64,000 bases of DNA. It comes from Ceratodon purpureus. Lineage: Eukaryota > Streptophyta > Bryopsida > Pseudoditrichales > Ditrichaceae. Each line of letters begins with the position of its first letter. The first letter of the stretch is position 1. The notes under the pieces were generated by a model that searched no databases, had not been told where the DNA came from, and saw only the letters and a program-made list of their open reading frames with translations. Shown here one piece after another: positions 22,710-34,379 of this stretch. The position numbers and the translations under genes were made by a program. The stretch is taken from positions 1,257,194 to 1,321,193 of the forward strand of contig CM026432.1 of NCBI GenBank assembly GCA_014871385.1, given 5' to 3'.

Positions 22710-25700
22710 TCAGTCCACAACCGATGTCTTCAGAATTTTCACTTCATGTGTAGGCCTGCCATATAACGAGATCACAGAAATCCTATGTTAATAAAAAGAA
22801 ACACAAAACGCAATCGAAAAGATAAATATATATGCATCTCTTGCACGAGTCGAACCAAACATATTAGAAAGCTCAGGACAGCTGATTCATAGTGCTGAGC
22901 TATCACCACAGAACCTATCTCGACTTCATTACACAAAACGATGAGGTGAAGAATTCCTAAGGAGAACATTGCATGTCTACTACATCTATGATATTATGCA
23001 ATGAATTGTGTCCAAATGAGAAGTGAAGGAACCAAAGCTATGCTCATTGCTGATATAAAGCATCGTTGACTGTCTCAGCCTACCTGTCATGTTTATCGGT
23101 TTCAACCATACCAAGACGTTTCACAACGTCCATACCCTTGCAAACCCTGCCGAAAATTGTGTGTTTTGCTGCAAGAAAGAACACAAGGTAAGAAACATAT
23201 AGTTTCATGCGAAGGGTTACTTCAAGTCAGTTCAAGGTTTGGGTCAGTGTTGAAGGATGACATACAATCTAGCCATGGGGTCGGGCCAAGAGTTATGAAA
23301 AACTGGCTGCCATTGGTGTTGGGCCCTGAGTTTGCCATGGATAGGATGCCTGCCCCAGTGTGCTTCAGGTCCCTTTTAATCTCGTCCTCAAACTTCGATC
23401 TGCAAATAACCCATGAGGCCACGAGATTATCAAAGTGAACAGTAGAATACATCGACATGCATTATTTTCTATGCCTGACATCTCGACCTTGCACTACATA
23501 AATAAAATGCCATCCAAAACTTTGATGACTGGAAAACTTGAACAATGTTCATTAACCGGACAATGTTGCGTGTAGAACTACTGTTTCATGAAGCATAATA
23601 TATTCAAATTGCAAGTGCTAACACTAGACGATAAATAGTATTCATCGATATCGATTCCTTTTAGACTGTTGATGGTGAGCGTACCCGTAAATTGATTCTC
23701 CGCCTCTCCCCGTGCCCGTTGGATCTCCACCTTGAACCATAAAATTCTGCCACCACCCAAAATTAGGTAAGATCCTCAAGAGATTTTCGCAGAAAGGGGG
23801 CTGAAAGATCCAAGCTCTCCTGTAAGAAAGCACTACCCACACTCTTTTGTCTACTAAGACACGCATTTTGATTTCCTAGCAGTTCACGTGTCAAGAATGG
23901 GAGCTGAGTCACTGACCACGTATTTTGAGAAGTGTATCTCTTAATAAGGTATAAAAAACTGTTTTACAACTCCGTACGAGATCATGTTAATTCCCTCAGA
24001 TTTTAATTTTCCACATTTACCAATCAGGTGAAAGAGTACACATGGCTTCTCCAGAACAAGTTTCCAAAACTAGTTCCAAGTCCAAACCAAATGGATACGC
24101 TCATCGAGGTTCACTAAGAATTCGCTACTGCAGAAACAATATAGAGGGGATACAGGTAAAGTCTAAGGAGATAACATGCAATCGAAAAGATAAACTTCAG
24201 AAGCTGACCTTGATAACACGGTGGAAAAGGACGTTGTTGTAGTAAGCTCTGCGTGAAAGCTCCAAAAAGTTCCTGCACGTTTTAGGCGCATGCTTCACAT
24301 ACAGCTGCACACAGAACACGATATCGTCCGTCAACCTCTACAAATACAAATCATTTCATATAATCTATTCCTCAGTTGCTTGCACGACGATCCAAATGAC
24401 TGGTCGTCAATGCCTTCCTCCAGGTTTAAAGGATCAGCAGATTTAGAAGAAGGGTAGAAATAAAGATTCACAACATATTGCTTAATAAATTTGATCAGTG
24501 CACCAGAAAGCGATATTCACATGCATCACTTCAACGCCGAACATGAAGTTTAGAGACAGCTCCTACTCGATCGCTAAATACCTCTCACTCTCTTTTGCAC
24601 CATCTCAGGCTCCTGAAATGATGCTTCAAATTTCACCAGACTTTCGCTGGCATTCAACAGCATCGCATCGGCATAGAAACCACTATGGCCACAAACGAAA
24701 GCACCACGTCAAAAGGACCCACAAAACCCAGAAACTATACTCCAGATATTGATTTGAACCCAACCTGCCGAACCCTCACACAGAAATCATCATCAACGCT
24801 CTAGCATCACCGCAAACAGGCCGACACACACGGAACTCAGAAGAACACGACACTACCGAAGACCTTGGGAGCTAGAATTCACTGGAGGAAGTCCGTACAA
24901 GCCAGAGAAACTGAAAACGTTGACAGCGTGTACTAACTTGGCAGCTTTACTATTGAAACTGCAATTCTCACATACAAAACGTACTCGCCGCCTGCAGCAT
25001 TCAATGGCGCATGATGGAACCGTACTACCGGAGCCGTAACGACCATTGCATCAAAATGCGCATGTAACCAGGGCAAATCACAATAAGCACGCTGATCCTG
25101 AGAATCAGATCCAGCCACTAATCCACAAACAACCCTGCATCTCATTGATCAGAACAATGGGTGTCACAGCTCGTGACTGCATTCATTGGTTACAGAGAAA
25201 AAAAATTCTTCGCTAAACCTAGAGCTTATACCACCTCCCAATAACCAGCAAATGCCAATATTCTCCTGGAGAGGCAACTTTTTGGCTGGTGATTGAGGGT
25301 ATGTGTCTCTGAAGAGCCAAGTTTTAGTTGGTGATTGAGGGTATGAGCTTATATCCGCATCATAAACTATCGTTTACACATATACAGAATTCCTAAAACC
25401 CTAAAAAGACTTTTGATTCATTTGGCCATTCAGCTCAATAAGAAAAACTCAAGATAAAGCTCTTTGAACCAACACATTCCGCCCAGATTTCCCACATTGT
25501 TCATGACATCAAGCACAAGAACCACCACATGTGCAATGTGGCAATCACTTCATCAAGCTAGAAAAAGAAGATGGAAGTTCCTAGAATTACCTGTAAAATT
25601 ACCAGCTTTCTCACCCAATATGTCATTTGGGATCTCACCTTCTTTCTTGCCTCATTTTCGTTTATGATTGGAACACATATTTAAATGCCACAGTACTTCG

Positions 25701-25872
25701 CCCACTTAATGGATACACATATTTTCGATACAACCATCTTTGATGAACACAAACAGGATGAATTCGCATTGTTGGGAGAGTTGGGGGAATGCATGCGTGG
25801 GGACAGTACCTCGATGGTGATGTCGCCCATGGTGGTGTGGAGGACCACCTGGGGGCCTTCGAGGTCCGCCAT
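22710..25872 (-). CDS. CYP18-2: PPIL1/CYP18-2-type peptidyl-prolyl isomerase, 6 exons, complete
   Basis: Exons: 25872-25810, 24304-24209, 23746-23685, 23399-23266, 23168-23084, 22755-22710. Introns are GT..AG, phases agree, and the product has 161 residues (family about 164). Cyclophilins catalyse cis-trans isomerisation of Xaa-Pro bonds; the PPIL1/CYP18-2 group is part of the activated spliceosome and binds SKIP/SNW1. The residues matching human CypA's active site are all present: Arg 50, Phe 55 and Gln 58 in [16 protein letters not shown], Phe 108 in NGSQFFI, Trp 116, and His 121 in KHTIFG. The subfamily is indicated by [30 protein letters not shown], and the C-terminus [11 protein letters not shown]. 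The exon 4/5 junction gives LDSKH where most relatives have LDGKH. The frame stays open for 82 codons upstream of this start (to 26118). The promoter region is occupied by a nested foldback element beginning at 26142. Confidence 0.93.
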
Positions 25873-26141
25873 GGCTGCGCAATCCGATCGCGAGGCAGCA
25901 ACACCGGGAATGAGAGCACGCGCTGTGAGAGGTTTAGGATTAGGGTTTAAGGCTGTGGCGATGACGATGAGCGCTATGGACAAGGCCTCCTCCTTCTCCG
26001 TGCTCGTTGCAAGGTTGGCAGTGTGAACACTTCTCATCCAACCAGCAACTCGTAGCTTGGTTAAACCGATAGTTCTTGATCCTATGGCCGTGGGCGTGCA
26101 GAGGTTACGGTATTCCATCTTTTATTTCCACACTTTGGCAC

Positions 26142-26691
26142 GACATCCCCAGGCTGGGACTTACCTAGTGCAACGAGCGTTTTTCGGAGGGGCAGGGTTG
26201 ATGAGCCCTTAGTTTTTGGTTTTTTATTTTAAAATTCCTAAGAGCATCCCCAGTGAGGCCTGAACCGTAAACCTGTAATCGGAAAGATGTAGAAAGACGA
26301 GAATTGCGGTTCAGGCCAAGCCTGTATTCGAGCTTGTAAGTCTGTAATTTACAGGTCGAAACCTCATTTTGGAAGGTTTTTTGGGGCAAACCTGTAAATC
26401 TGTAAACGGTTTTGGAATGTTTTGCTTCGGAAAGGCACTCAGGTTTGGGAGAACGACGTTCTCATAATTACAGGCTTACAGGTTTACAGCTCACTGGGGA
26501 TGCTCTAAGGGAGTCTCTCTAGAGTAATTTGGAGCCGCAGGCCCCATTTTTGAATTCAAAATTACCAAAAATGGCCTCGGGGGGAGGGTCCAAATTGAAA
26601 ATTTCAGGGTTTTGGAAGAAAAAAGCCAACCAATGGAAGTGGCTCCTAAAAACGCTCGTAGCACTAGGTAAGTCCCAGCCTGGGGGATGTC
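26142..26691. mobile_element. Foldback (MITE-like) element, interrupted by a second MITE
   Basis: The ends are long inverted repeats of about 40 bp: the left end begins GACATCCCCAGGCTGGGACT and the right end, read in reverse, begins GACATCCCCCAGGCTGGGAC. Both continue as TTACCTAGTGC(A/T)ACGAGCGTTTTT. There is no coding capacity. The target-site duplication is not clear, so the superfamily is open. The element sits directly upstream of the cyclophilin gene and contains the separate element at 26242-26505. Confidence 0.75.
26242..26505. mobile_element. Tourist-like (PIF/Harbinger) MITE, copy 1
   Basis: A 264-bp element begins GAGCATCCCCAGTGAG and ends with its inverse (CTCACTGGGGATGCTC). It is flanked by TAA on both sides (26239-26241 and 26506-26508). 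A 3-bp TAA/TTA duplication is the mark of PIF/Harbinger elements. Internal subterminal blocks (ACAGGCTTACAGGTTTACAG and relatives) also form inverted repeats. A second copy in opposite orientation lies at 50121-50385. Confidence 0.88.
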
Positions 26692-29298
26692 CTGTCCACG
26701 CCTTATTTCCAAAGGTGGTTTGACAAGAGAGGCGAGTTATTCCATGTAGTACGTCAATAAAATTTTGTCCTAAAATCACCACCTTCCCCATTTTTGACAT
26801 GTAGACCTTTCTTGGAGCCACCAAAATTGAGACCCAAAACCACCAATCTCACTATCCAAATAATTCATGTGGATCAATGGACGTCAAGCATTGCAAAGAA
26901 ATACTTGGTGGTTTTAGGTATCATTTGTACTACATGGTGTGGACATGGAAAAACCTGTAGATTAGGTTTGGGTCACGAAGTATTTTTGTCTTTAGAAATT
27001 TGTATCTATTTCAGTATTGAGAAAAAAATTCTGAAAAAATTTGCATTTTAAAAAAAAAACATCTTTTGTATATGGAAAAAATATACCTCAAAAGTAACTT
27101 TGCCAAAAAAAGCTCATAATCCTTAAGTTGGTGGTTTTAGGACATCCGACCTTAGTGGTTTCATTTAAATTTTATAAGAAAAAGGAAAAGAGAGAGTGTA
27201 GAGATGTACAGAGCATTCACACAAATTGGGTTTTGAATATGAACAATCTATCTTCACGTTATACACGTCGACATCTAGTTAAAGCCCGACAAGACTTTGT
27301 TCGTCTAAGAAAAGAATTGTGCACAAAGGAGAAACACAGTGCTTGCAAAGTTTAATGGTGCATTATTAGAGTCAATCGTTTTGCCACAAGGAATTGAACT
27401 CGCCTCACTATGCCTAAGCTCTGCTTAACGACGATTTAGGCTTTGTCATGCACCCTTGATGGGACTTAATCCTATCCGCTACTAAAGATTGGAGGATTAA
27501 AAACAAGTACACAAGTATGTAAAATCAATAATCCAATCAACATCTATTTCTTAATTTGTCATTAGAAAAATAGTTTTATAAAGAATGGTTTTATAAAGAA
27601 TTCTTTTGGATCCCCATATGGCTAAACCATATATATATATAAATTGGATTGAAAATCCGAATGGTGGGAACATGCTCTACTGCCTTCTCTATACATAGAA
27701 ATTTTTATTTTTGAAAAATATCAAAATCTCAATTTTTGGTGGAATTTCAAAATTTCTTCTTTGCGCAGATTTTCGCAATTTTGGGCAGTTTTGGGCAGTT
27801 TTGGGCAGAATTTGCTGCATTCACAGTGGCTTAGAAAATTTCAGCAGCTGCCCAACGAGCAGCGTTTGACACTTAAACCTTCATAACGTTTGATCCCAAT
27901 GTCGGAATTGAAAAATAAAATTACCTACACGAAGATCTCCGAACGGCCCACCTTGAATAAAAATTTCAGAAAATCCCAATGTAAATTGCATTCATAGGTA
28001 CATGCCCAAATTCTAAAAAAGCCCAAATGTGGATGATTGTCTTTTAGGGGTTAATAGAGTTACTTCATCTTGTTTGGCATTCCATCCTTTGCTTTAAATA
28101 ACCATGCGTTGGGCAAAAATTCTTGACTGACCCGGTCACTTCTCCACCATAGTGTTAAGCAGCCATTTCACAAATATGAATTTTCAGAAGTGCAAACTAA
28201 AAAATTGTGATACTTGCAGCATAAATTGTAGTTGTTACATCTGCTTTCAATTGGTTGGTTGGTAACTTTCATGAAGTGGTTGCACAAGCATGATGCAGGA
28301 GGAACAAGCCATCACACACAAGCTAAGGTAAACATACCCATCTTAGATACAATGTATACACAGTCGGACTCTGTTGGGCACACACATCACAAGTGCTCCA
28401 CAACATGAGAATCAAAACCAGCTCCAGCATTACAAGCAACTTGATGACACAATCGTGAACCCTCATCCATTTCAAACTAGGAACAAGGTGGAATCACAAA
28501 CACACCAAAAGGAGTGCAAATCTGCATCTAAGTCACATGCCCCATGTCCCATGCACCATGCACCACGCAGTAGTGCTCAAGTAGGGCATCCTTCATGTGA
28601 AGTGCCCAGATATTAAGTCAGGTTCTCCTTCCATTCCACGCATGCTGTGCTGCCCCCTGCCCAAGAGTACAACTTGAGCACATCTTCCTCAGTTAATTGG
28701 GAACCTTCTCATGTGTTGAAAGCATGCTCGATTGATTTCTGCCTCCAAGCCGCCACCGTCCTCTCCTTTTCGTTTCCAGTTCCTTGCCGCATCCAGCTAG
28801 CTGCCGGTCTTTGCACACTAATTAATGGCAAAGGATGTCGATCAACATGCTGCCAAGAGCAGCCTGTTTGAGTTTATGGGAGTCAGTATTGTTCAGCAAG
28901 TCTGCAGACCTAATTCCAGTCAGGCAATGCCAACTTGGTGGTGATTCTTCGCTCTTATGCTACGTTGGTTTCAGCATTCTTGGAGCACTGACAGGTATAT
29001 TTAATCTTGGATTGCATTTCCAGATTAGTCGCACTGTGTATGGCTAGATGATCTTCGGGATGCAGCTTGCAGTACCCTCAGGGCTCAAATGGTATACTCC
29101 CTCTTGAGAAATCTTGTTGGATATTAGTTGAGAGCATTTACTTTTCTACACTGCAACATCGAGGCTGTATCTTCATGAGAGCAGATCTGTGCTTCGAAAG
29201 GGGCTTGTAGAATTTGACACTGAAGACACACTAACAGAAAGGTTGGTTTTGGCTTTCTCTCTCCTGTTGTGTTGAGCAAATTATGGTTGGTGTAGGCA
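26692..29298. other. Intergenic, repeat-derived; promoter of the NPF gene at right
   Basis: Four related CCTAAAACCACCA-like blocks occur at about 26770 (+), 26846 (+), 26907 (-) and 27131 (-), suggesting a degenerate foldback element over 26767-27148. TTTTGGGCAG is repeated three times in tandem at 27780-27809, and the following segment to about 28060 has the look of retroelement-flanking DNA. A minus-strand B-box-like GAGTTCAATTCC lies at about 27379-27390. The section from about 28640 to 29298 is probably the 5' untranslated region of the NPF gene; TGTAG at about 29290-29294 could be a leader splice acceptor. Confidence 0.45.
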
Positions 29299-32200
29299 AT
29301 GCATGAAGACAAGCACATCCTAACTATGTCGAATAAGGAAATACTTGAAGAATCTGAGAGAAGTATGGACGAAAAACATAAACTCGATGATTTCGAGCGT
29401 GCTCCTGAATCAGTCGCGCCTCAGACTGGTGGCTGGAAGACATCGCCCTACATTCTTGGTAAGGAACCAGATCTTGAACTACGACCAAGTTCAATCGATT
29501 TGTTTAACATCTATTTTGGAGTGCAAATAATGTGAGTGAATCAACATGCAGGAAACCATATTCTGACAACAACGGCGTATTATGGAGTTGCAACAAATTT
29601 GGTCCTCTACCTCACCCAGGTTTTTCATGAAGGAAATTCTGCTGCTGCGTCGAATTACAGTAATTGGCTTGGAACATCGTTTCTGACTTCGCTCATAGGA
29701 GCGTTTCTAAGCGACGCATACTGGGGTCGGTACTGGACCGCCATCATCTTCTCCACCATCAACCTCTTGGTAAGCTCCTCTAACTCTTGCAGCCATTCAT
29801 GGGTTAACAGCACTAACCTCATGGTAAGTAATTCAGGCATAATGTCAACGGTTAAATCTTGTTCAATTTCTTAAATGATGTTGATCAATTGGGTGTCACA
29901 AAAGAAAGAAATCATTACTTTAAAGTAGCCCTTGATTATGGGAAATAGCCAAGTTGTTCATGTTATCCAAAGGTTGCTTGCCACCACTACAGTTATGGGC
30001 TGCGATGACGTTATGTAATTGTTGTATCACCAGTTGTATACAACTCACATTATGGAAAAGAGTAACATCCCCTTTCACAAAGTAGAGCGCTTAAAAACGT
30101 TCATGAACGTTTCAAAAGGAAATGAACAGAGCAATTGGTCCAAACATTTGAAAGAAGCAGATTAAAATCCTACTAGGAACCGTTAGAAACCCTAAGGACT
30201 ACTGTCTTCACCTCATTTCCTCGCCATTGTACTAGTAAAACGCCGAATTCTGCATTATACAATTATTATGATCTACTTTTATCAGTGTTTGTTTTGGAAT
30301 GTGCTCAGTATTTCAAAGAATGTTTTCCTGAGTTTCTAAAGTGCAAGAACTGAAAAAAATCTCTGTCCTTTATAAACCTTGCTTCATAACATCTAGGAAG
30401 CAGATATCGAGATGAAACCGGTGCAAATGCCTCACAAGCAAGCGAAGATCAAAGTTTACTTAATTGTGCAATTGGGTGACGGCAGGGCATGGTGGTTCTG
30501 ACCTTGTCGGTGACGTTACCGTATCTGAGACCTCCACCATGTCCAGCATCACTAGCGGCGGGCGAGTCATGTCCTCGGCCATCTGTGGAGCAAATTGGCG
30601 TGTTCTACTTTGCACTCTACTCCATTGCTCTTGGCTCAGGAGGGTTCCAGCCATGTTTGTCTGCTCTGGGCGCAGACCAGTTTGACGAGCAGGATCCTAA
30701 GGAAAGCAAGCAGCAAAAAGTCTTCTTCAGCGTTTACTACCTCTGTCTCTGTGCTGCGGCGCTTGTGTCAGGGAGCGTTTTGGTATATATCGAGGCTAAT
30801 GTTGGCTGGGATTGGGGGTTTGGCATATCCCTTGGCGCGTTGGTGATCGGAACTCTCGTCCTCGTGCTGGGATCTCGACTGTATAGGATCCATCCCCCTG
30901 CTGGAAATCCACTGGCACGAATTGCCCAGGTGGTGGTAGCTGCTGCCCGGAAATGGCATGTCGTAGCGCCCAAAGACGATGCATTGTTGTATGAAGTGGA
31001 GCCGGATTCGGATAGTTCGGCCATCCAGGGCAGCCGCAAGATCAAACGGAGTCCTGAATTCATGTAACCCAGGCCTTCGTCATTCTTTGTTAGTTCAAAT
31101 GCATCTTCTTCTTCATCTTCCTCTTCATCCTCGTCACTTTGGAAGGCCTCTTAAGGACTTTCAGGTGGGTGCAGGTTCTTGGACAAGGCAGCAACAGCAA
31201 GTGAAGCAGAGAGACGGTCTGAGCCGGGAAGCTGCAGTCCATGGAGGCTAGTCACCGTAACGCAAGTGGAAGAAGTAAAATTCATTCTACGGATCTTACC
31301 CATCTGGTTCTGCAGCATCATCTTCTCGGCGATCTACACACAGATGCTCACGCTCTTCATAGTGCAGGGCGCAACAATGGACACCCGAGTCGGCCACTAC
31401 AAAATCCCACCGGCCTCAATCTCCCTCTTCGACTTCATCAGCGTTCTCTGCTGGGCTCCAATCTACGAGTGGGTGCTTGTACCAATAGCCAGGCGATACT
31501 CAGGCAACGAGCGCGGCTTCACGGGCCTGCAGCGCATGGGCATCGGGCTGGCCGTCATGACCATAGCAATGGTAGCCGCAGCCAGCGTCGAAATCGAGCG
31601 CCTGAAGATCGCCAGAACAAACAACCTCCTCGACGCTCCCGGCGTCCCGGTACCCATCAGCATCTTCTGGTACGTGATCCACATCTCTGAGCCATGAAAC
31701 CAGCTCCCCTAACCGCAACATCAGAACCGAAATCTAACATAACGACCGGGCTACTGTTGCTCTGATCAGGCAAGTGCCGCAGTACTCACTGGTGGGAGCC
31801 TCGGAGGTGTTCACCTACATCGGGCAACTGGAGTTCTTCTACGAGCAGAGCCCTGAGGGGATCCGAGGCTTGGGAAGCGCCCTGGCCTTGACGACGTTCG
31901 GCCTGGGCAACTACCTGAGCTCGATCTTGGTCACTGGCGTCACGAAAATCACAAGCTCCGGAGGTGATCCCGGGTGGATCCCTGCGAAGAACCTGAACCG
32001 GGGGCACTTGGACTACTTCTTCTGGTTTCTGGCCGCGCTCGGCACGCTCAACCTCGGGCTGTACATCAAGTGCGCGCAGTGGTACCGCATCACCAGCGCC
32101 CGCTTGACCATCCCCAGCGGCACTTGCATGAGCCCCGTCGGCTGCATCGAGCATGGCAAGTCGTTTCATGCGTGCAACGGCCTTGAGTCTGCCAACAATC

Positions 32201-32346
32201 GTGGGTCTGCTAATGGTCGTGGGTCTGGTGACGGTCATGGGTTTGCCAATGGTCATGGGTTAGAACATGGTCATGAGTCTGCTAATGGTCATGGGTGTGC
32301 TAATGGTCACGGGTCAGTTAATAGTCATGGGCTGTCTGTGAACTGA
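29299..32346 (+). CDS. NPF (NRT1/PTR) family transporter, 5 exons, EXXER motif lost
   Basis: Exons: 29299-29458, 29552-29769, 30486-31063, 31175-31669, 31770-32346, with GT..AG introns and consistent phases, giving 675 residues. NPF proteins are 12-helix major-facilitator carriers of nitrate, peptides or hormones. Family marks: GGWKTSPYILGN at helix 1, AYYGVATNLVLYLTQV, LSDAYWGRYWT, ALGSGGFQPCLSALGADQFD, FSVYYLCL, FLDKAA after the central loop, PISIFWQVPQY and ASEVFTYIGQLEFFY. The first-helix motif E-x-x-E-R, which most members use for proton coupling, is replaced: His 56, Thr 59 and Thr 60 stand where E, E and R are expected, while AYYG follows normally. The C-terminus carries eight 6-residue repeats (Ser-Ala-Asn-Gly-His type, about residues 622-669). 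NPF8 (PTR) is the closest subgroup by eye. The start could also be Met 10. Confidence 0.87.
32185..32328 (+). repeat. 18-bp coding repeat at the NPF C-terminus, 8 units
   Basis: Eight units of the type GGGTCTGCTAATGGTCAT encode G-S-A-N-G-H variants. They are less uniform than the 24-bp array of the acidic protein, so they are older. The tail is Gly/His/Asn-rich, hydrophilic and outside the transporter core. Confidence 0.9.
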
Positions 32347-32767
32347 GAATGTATCCTCCAAACAAAATAGCAAAGGAAATTGGCATTAGGGGGTGTCGAG
32401 GTTAACATTTGCAACCGTGTTATAGGAGGAAGTAAGAAATTTTTGCCAAATCATAAGAATTGGCATGCTAACTCCTCTTATAATTACCTCCATAATCAGA
32501 GTTGTGTTATAATATAGGGAATTTTGTTATATCATAGGCTGACTTATTATGCACGTTGACACCCTTATTGTTGGAAAAAATAGTTTTTTCATTGAGTTTT
32601 TAATTCATAATATACTTTAACACCATCCACATCATTGTTGTGCACAATTGCAGAGCATTTGAATCTATTAATCTAATTATTCTTTTTGTGCAAACATAGA
32701 TCAATTGTAAGAGTTTGAATGATCAACTCAAGCATTTCTTGTTGCCTTTGAAGAATGTATTGTAATA

Positions 32768-33291
32768 CTCCCTCCGTCTCACTAAAAGACCATTGTTTGC
32801 TCAAAAAAATTGTCTCGAAATAAGATCATTGTTTCTAAATTTGGCCACTTATTTCTAAATTTGGTCAACTTGTTTCTAAATTTAAGGTAGAGATGGGTAT
32901 TCCCGTGAAGGTTCTAATTCCGTGGCCTATTAGTGCACCAATATCTAAGCAGACAGCACCTGACTACCACACTCATCAGATTGTATAACAACCTATCATG
33001 TTCTCCATGCAAGAATCTTTGTATTGCATATACCTACTCACGGAAATAGTGGTCTACAATGTTGCACTTCAAATATTCATGAAAATTTGATAAATTTCAA
33101 AAAAAATATTAAAAAATCATATTTGTGATTTTCGACCTAGCTTCTATTTGTATAAATTTTATCCCCATAGTTTTCTCAATCCCAAATATAGTGAATGGCT
33201 TAAACTGACGGGAATACCCATCTCTACCTTAGAACTGTCCCTAAATCTAATATTATTAGCAAACCAAGGTCTTTTAGTGAGACGGAGGGAG
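32768..33291. mobile_element. Stowaway-like (Tc1/mariner) MITE, interrupted by another MITE
   Basis: The left end CTCCCTCCGTCTCACTAAAA is matched by the exact inverse at the right end (25 bp, to GGTCTTTTAGTGAGACGGAG then GGAG). TA flanks both sides (32766-32767 and 33292-33293). The CTCCCTCCGT terminus and TA duplication are the classic Stowaway signature. Without the inner insert the element is about 177 bp, a normal size. It lies in the 3' flank of the NPF gene. Confidence 0.92.
32885..33229. mobile_element. Foldback MITE with TA duplication, nested in the Stowaway element
   Basis: The ends AGGTAGAGATGGGTATTCCC and its inverse (GGGAATACCCATCTCTACCT) match over about 23 bp. TA flanks both sides (32883-32884 and 33230-33231). 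Length 345 bp, non-coding, AT-rich inside. A TA target suggests a Tc1/mariner-type mobiliser for this element as well. Confidence 0.85.
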
Positions 33292-33293
33292 TA

Positions 33294-34379
33294 GCATTTA
33301 GCCAATAACCAATCAAACAAACTTTGGCCATTCCCTTCACCTCCAAGCCAATTAACTCCAACATGGCATCTCTTTGTACATTTCGCCTTCACATACTTTT
33401 CTTACCTTATTAAATCGGGTGTTCACCGAAGCAAAGCAAAAATACCCTCTCTTCATTTGAAACCCTAATTTTGTCAATACTCTCCACCTCTTTTTACTTT
33501 TTACTCTTCTCTCTCCTATTACATGCTAGTCAAACCACTTTTAACCTATAAAACAAAGTAACTCCACTTCCCCTCCCCAAACTTCCGCTTTAACCCAAGA
33601 TGGGATATGCCGGGCACTGTACGCTATCTTTCCCACGGTTCAATACCTCCGGCACAGTCTTGAGGCGGTGACCGACTGAACCGGTAAACCAACTGCTTTC
33701 CATTCCCAGCATCTAACTATAGTTCCCAGTCCCATTACAGTTGCAACCATACTCCGTTGCTGCAGCTGCCCCCACTCTCTCTCGCTCCCCTTCTCTCTCC
33801 GCCCTCGCATTCCGATCCGTCCTCACCGCCGTCTCTTCCCTCCAGCTCCATTCTCCTCCTCGTGGTGCTTCCATCGGTACCTTAATTGCCTCATTTGGTG
33901 GAGAATTCCGGACACACTGGTACCGTTTCTTGAAGCACCGTCGCCAGCCCTAACCTTGCATTCTTTTGCTATGTTCAGTTCTGTAGCTGCTTTCAGAGGT
34001 CATTAGAAGCCCTCACAAAGCATTTACTCAGATAATTGCTCTGATGAAATAGTGAGAGAGTTGCCAGATAAAAGTGTCATCTGTAAACTCAACGGTTTTA
34101 ATTGGAACACATTTTCAATGCTAAAATGGTGTGGCCGATTTGTTGTCTGCTAAGGTATTGATTGAATGTGTCTTATAGTGAAGTAGAGTAGAATTCGTCT
34201 CCTGCTAAGTTACTCCTTCTATTCGATAGCATAGCTTTTGTTTTTAATGTTTCTATGGTTTCGACTTAGAGATTTCTTGCTCTAATGATTTCTGGCAATG
34301 AAACATGTACATGTAACTTGTAATCAAACGATGTCGTGAATGACTTGCAATGTTGCAGGATATCGAGAAGGAGCTTATT
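33294..34379 (+). promoter_or_regulatory. Promoter, leader exon and leader intron of the FLX-like gene
   Basis: A CT-rich block at about 33740-33876 resembles a plant 5' leader and ends in CTTCCATCG before GTACCTT, a possible splice donor. The matching acceptor is the TTGCAG at about 34356-34361, 18 bases before the start codon. No clear TATA box is seen. Confidence 0.45.

Noticed and set aside
34350-34379. Upstream ATG for the FLX-like gene at 34350
   Set aside because: It spans the TTGCAG acceptor, so it lies in the intron in the mature transcript.
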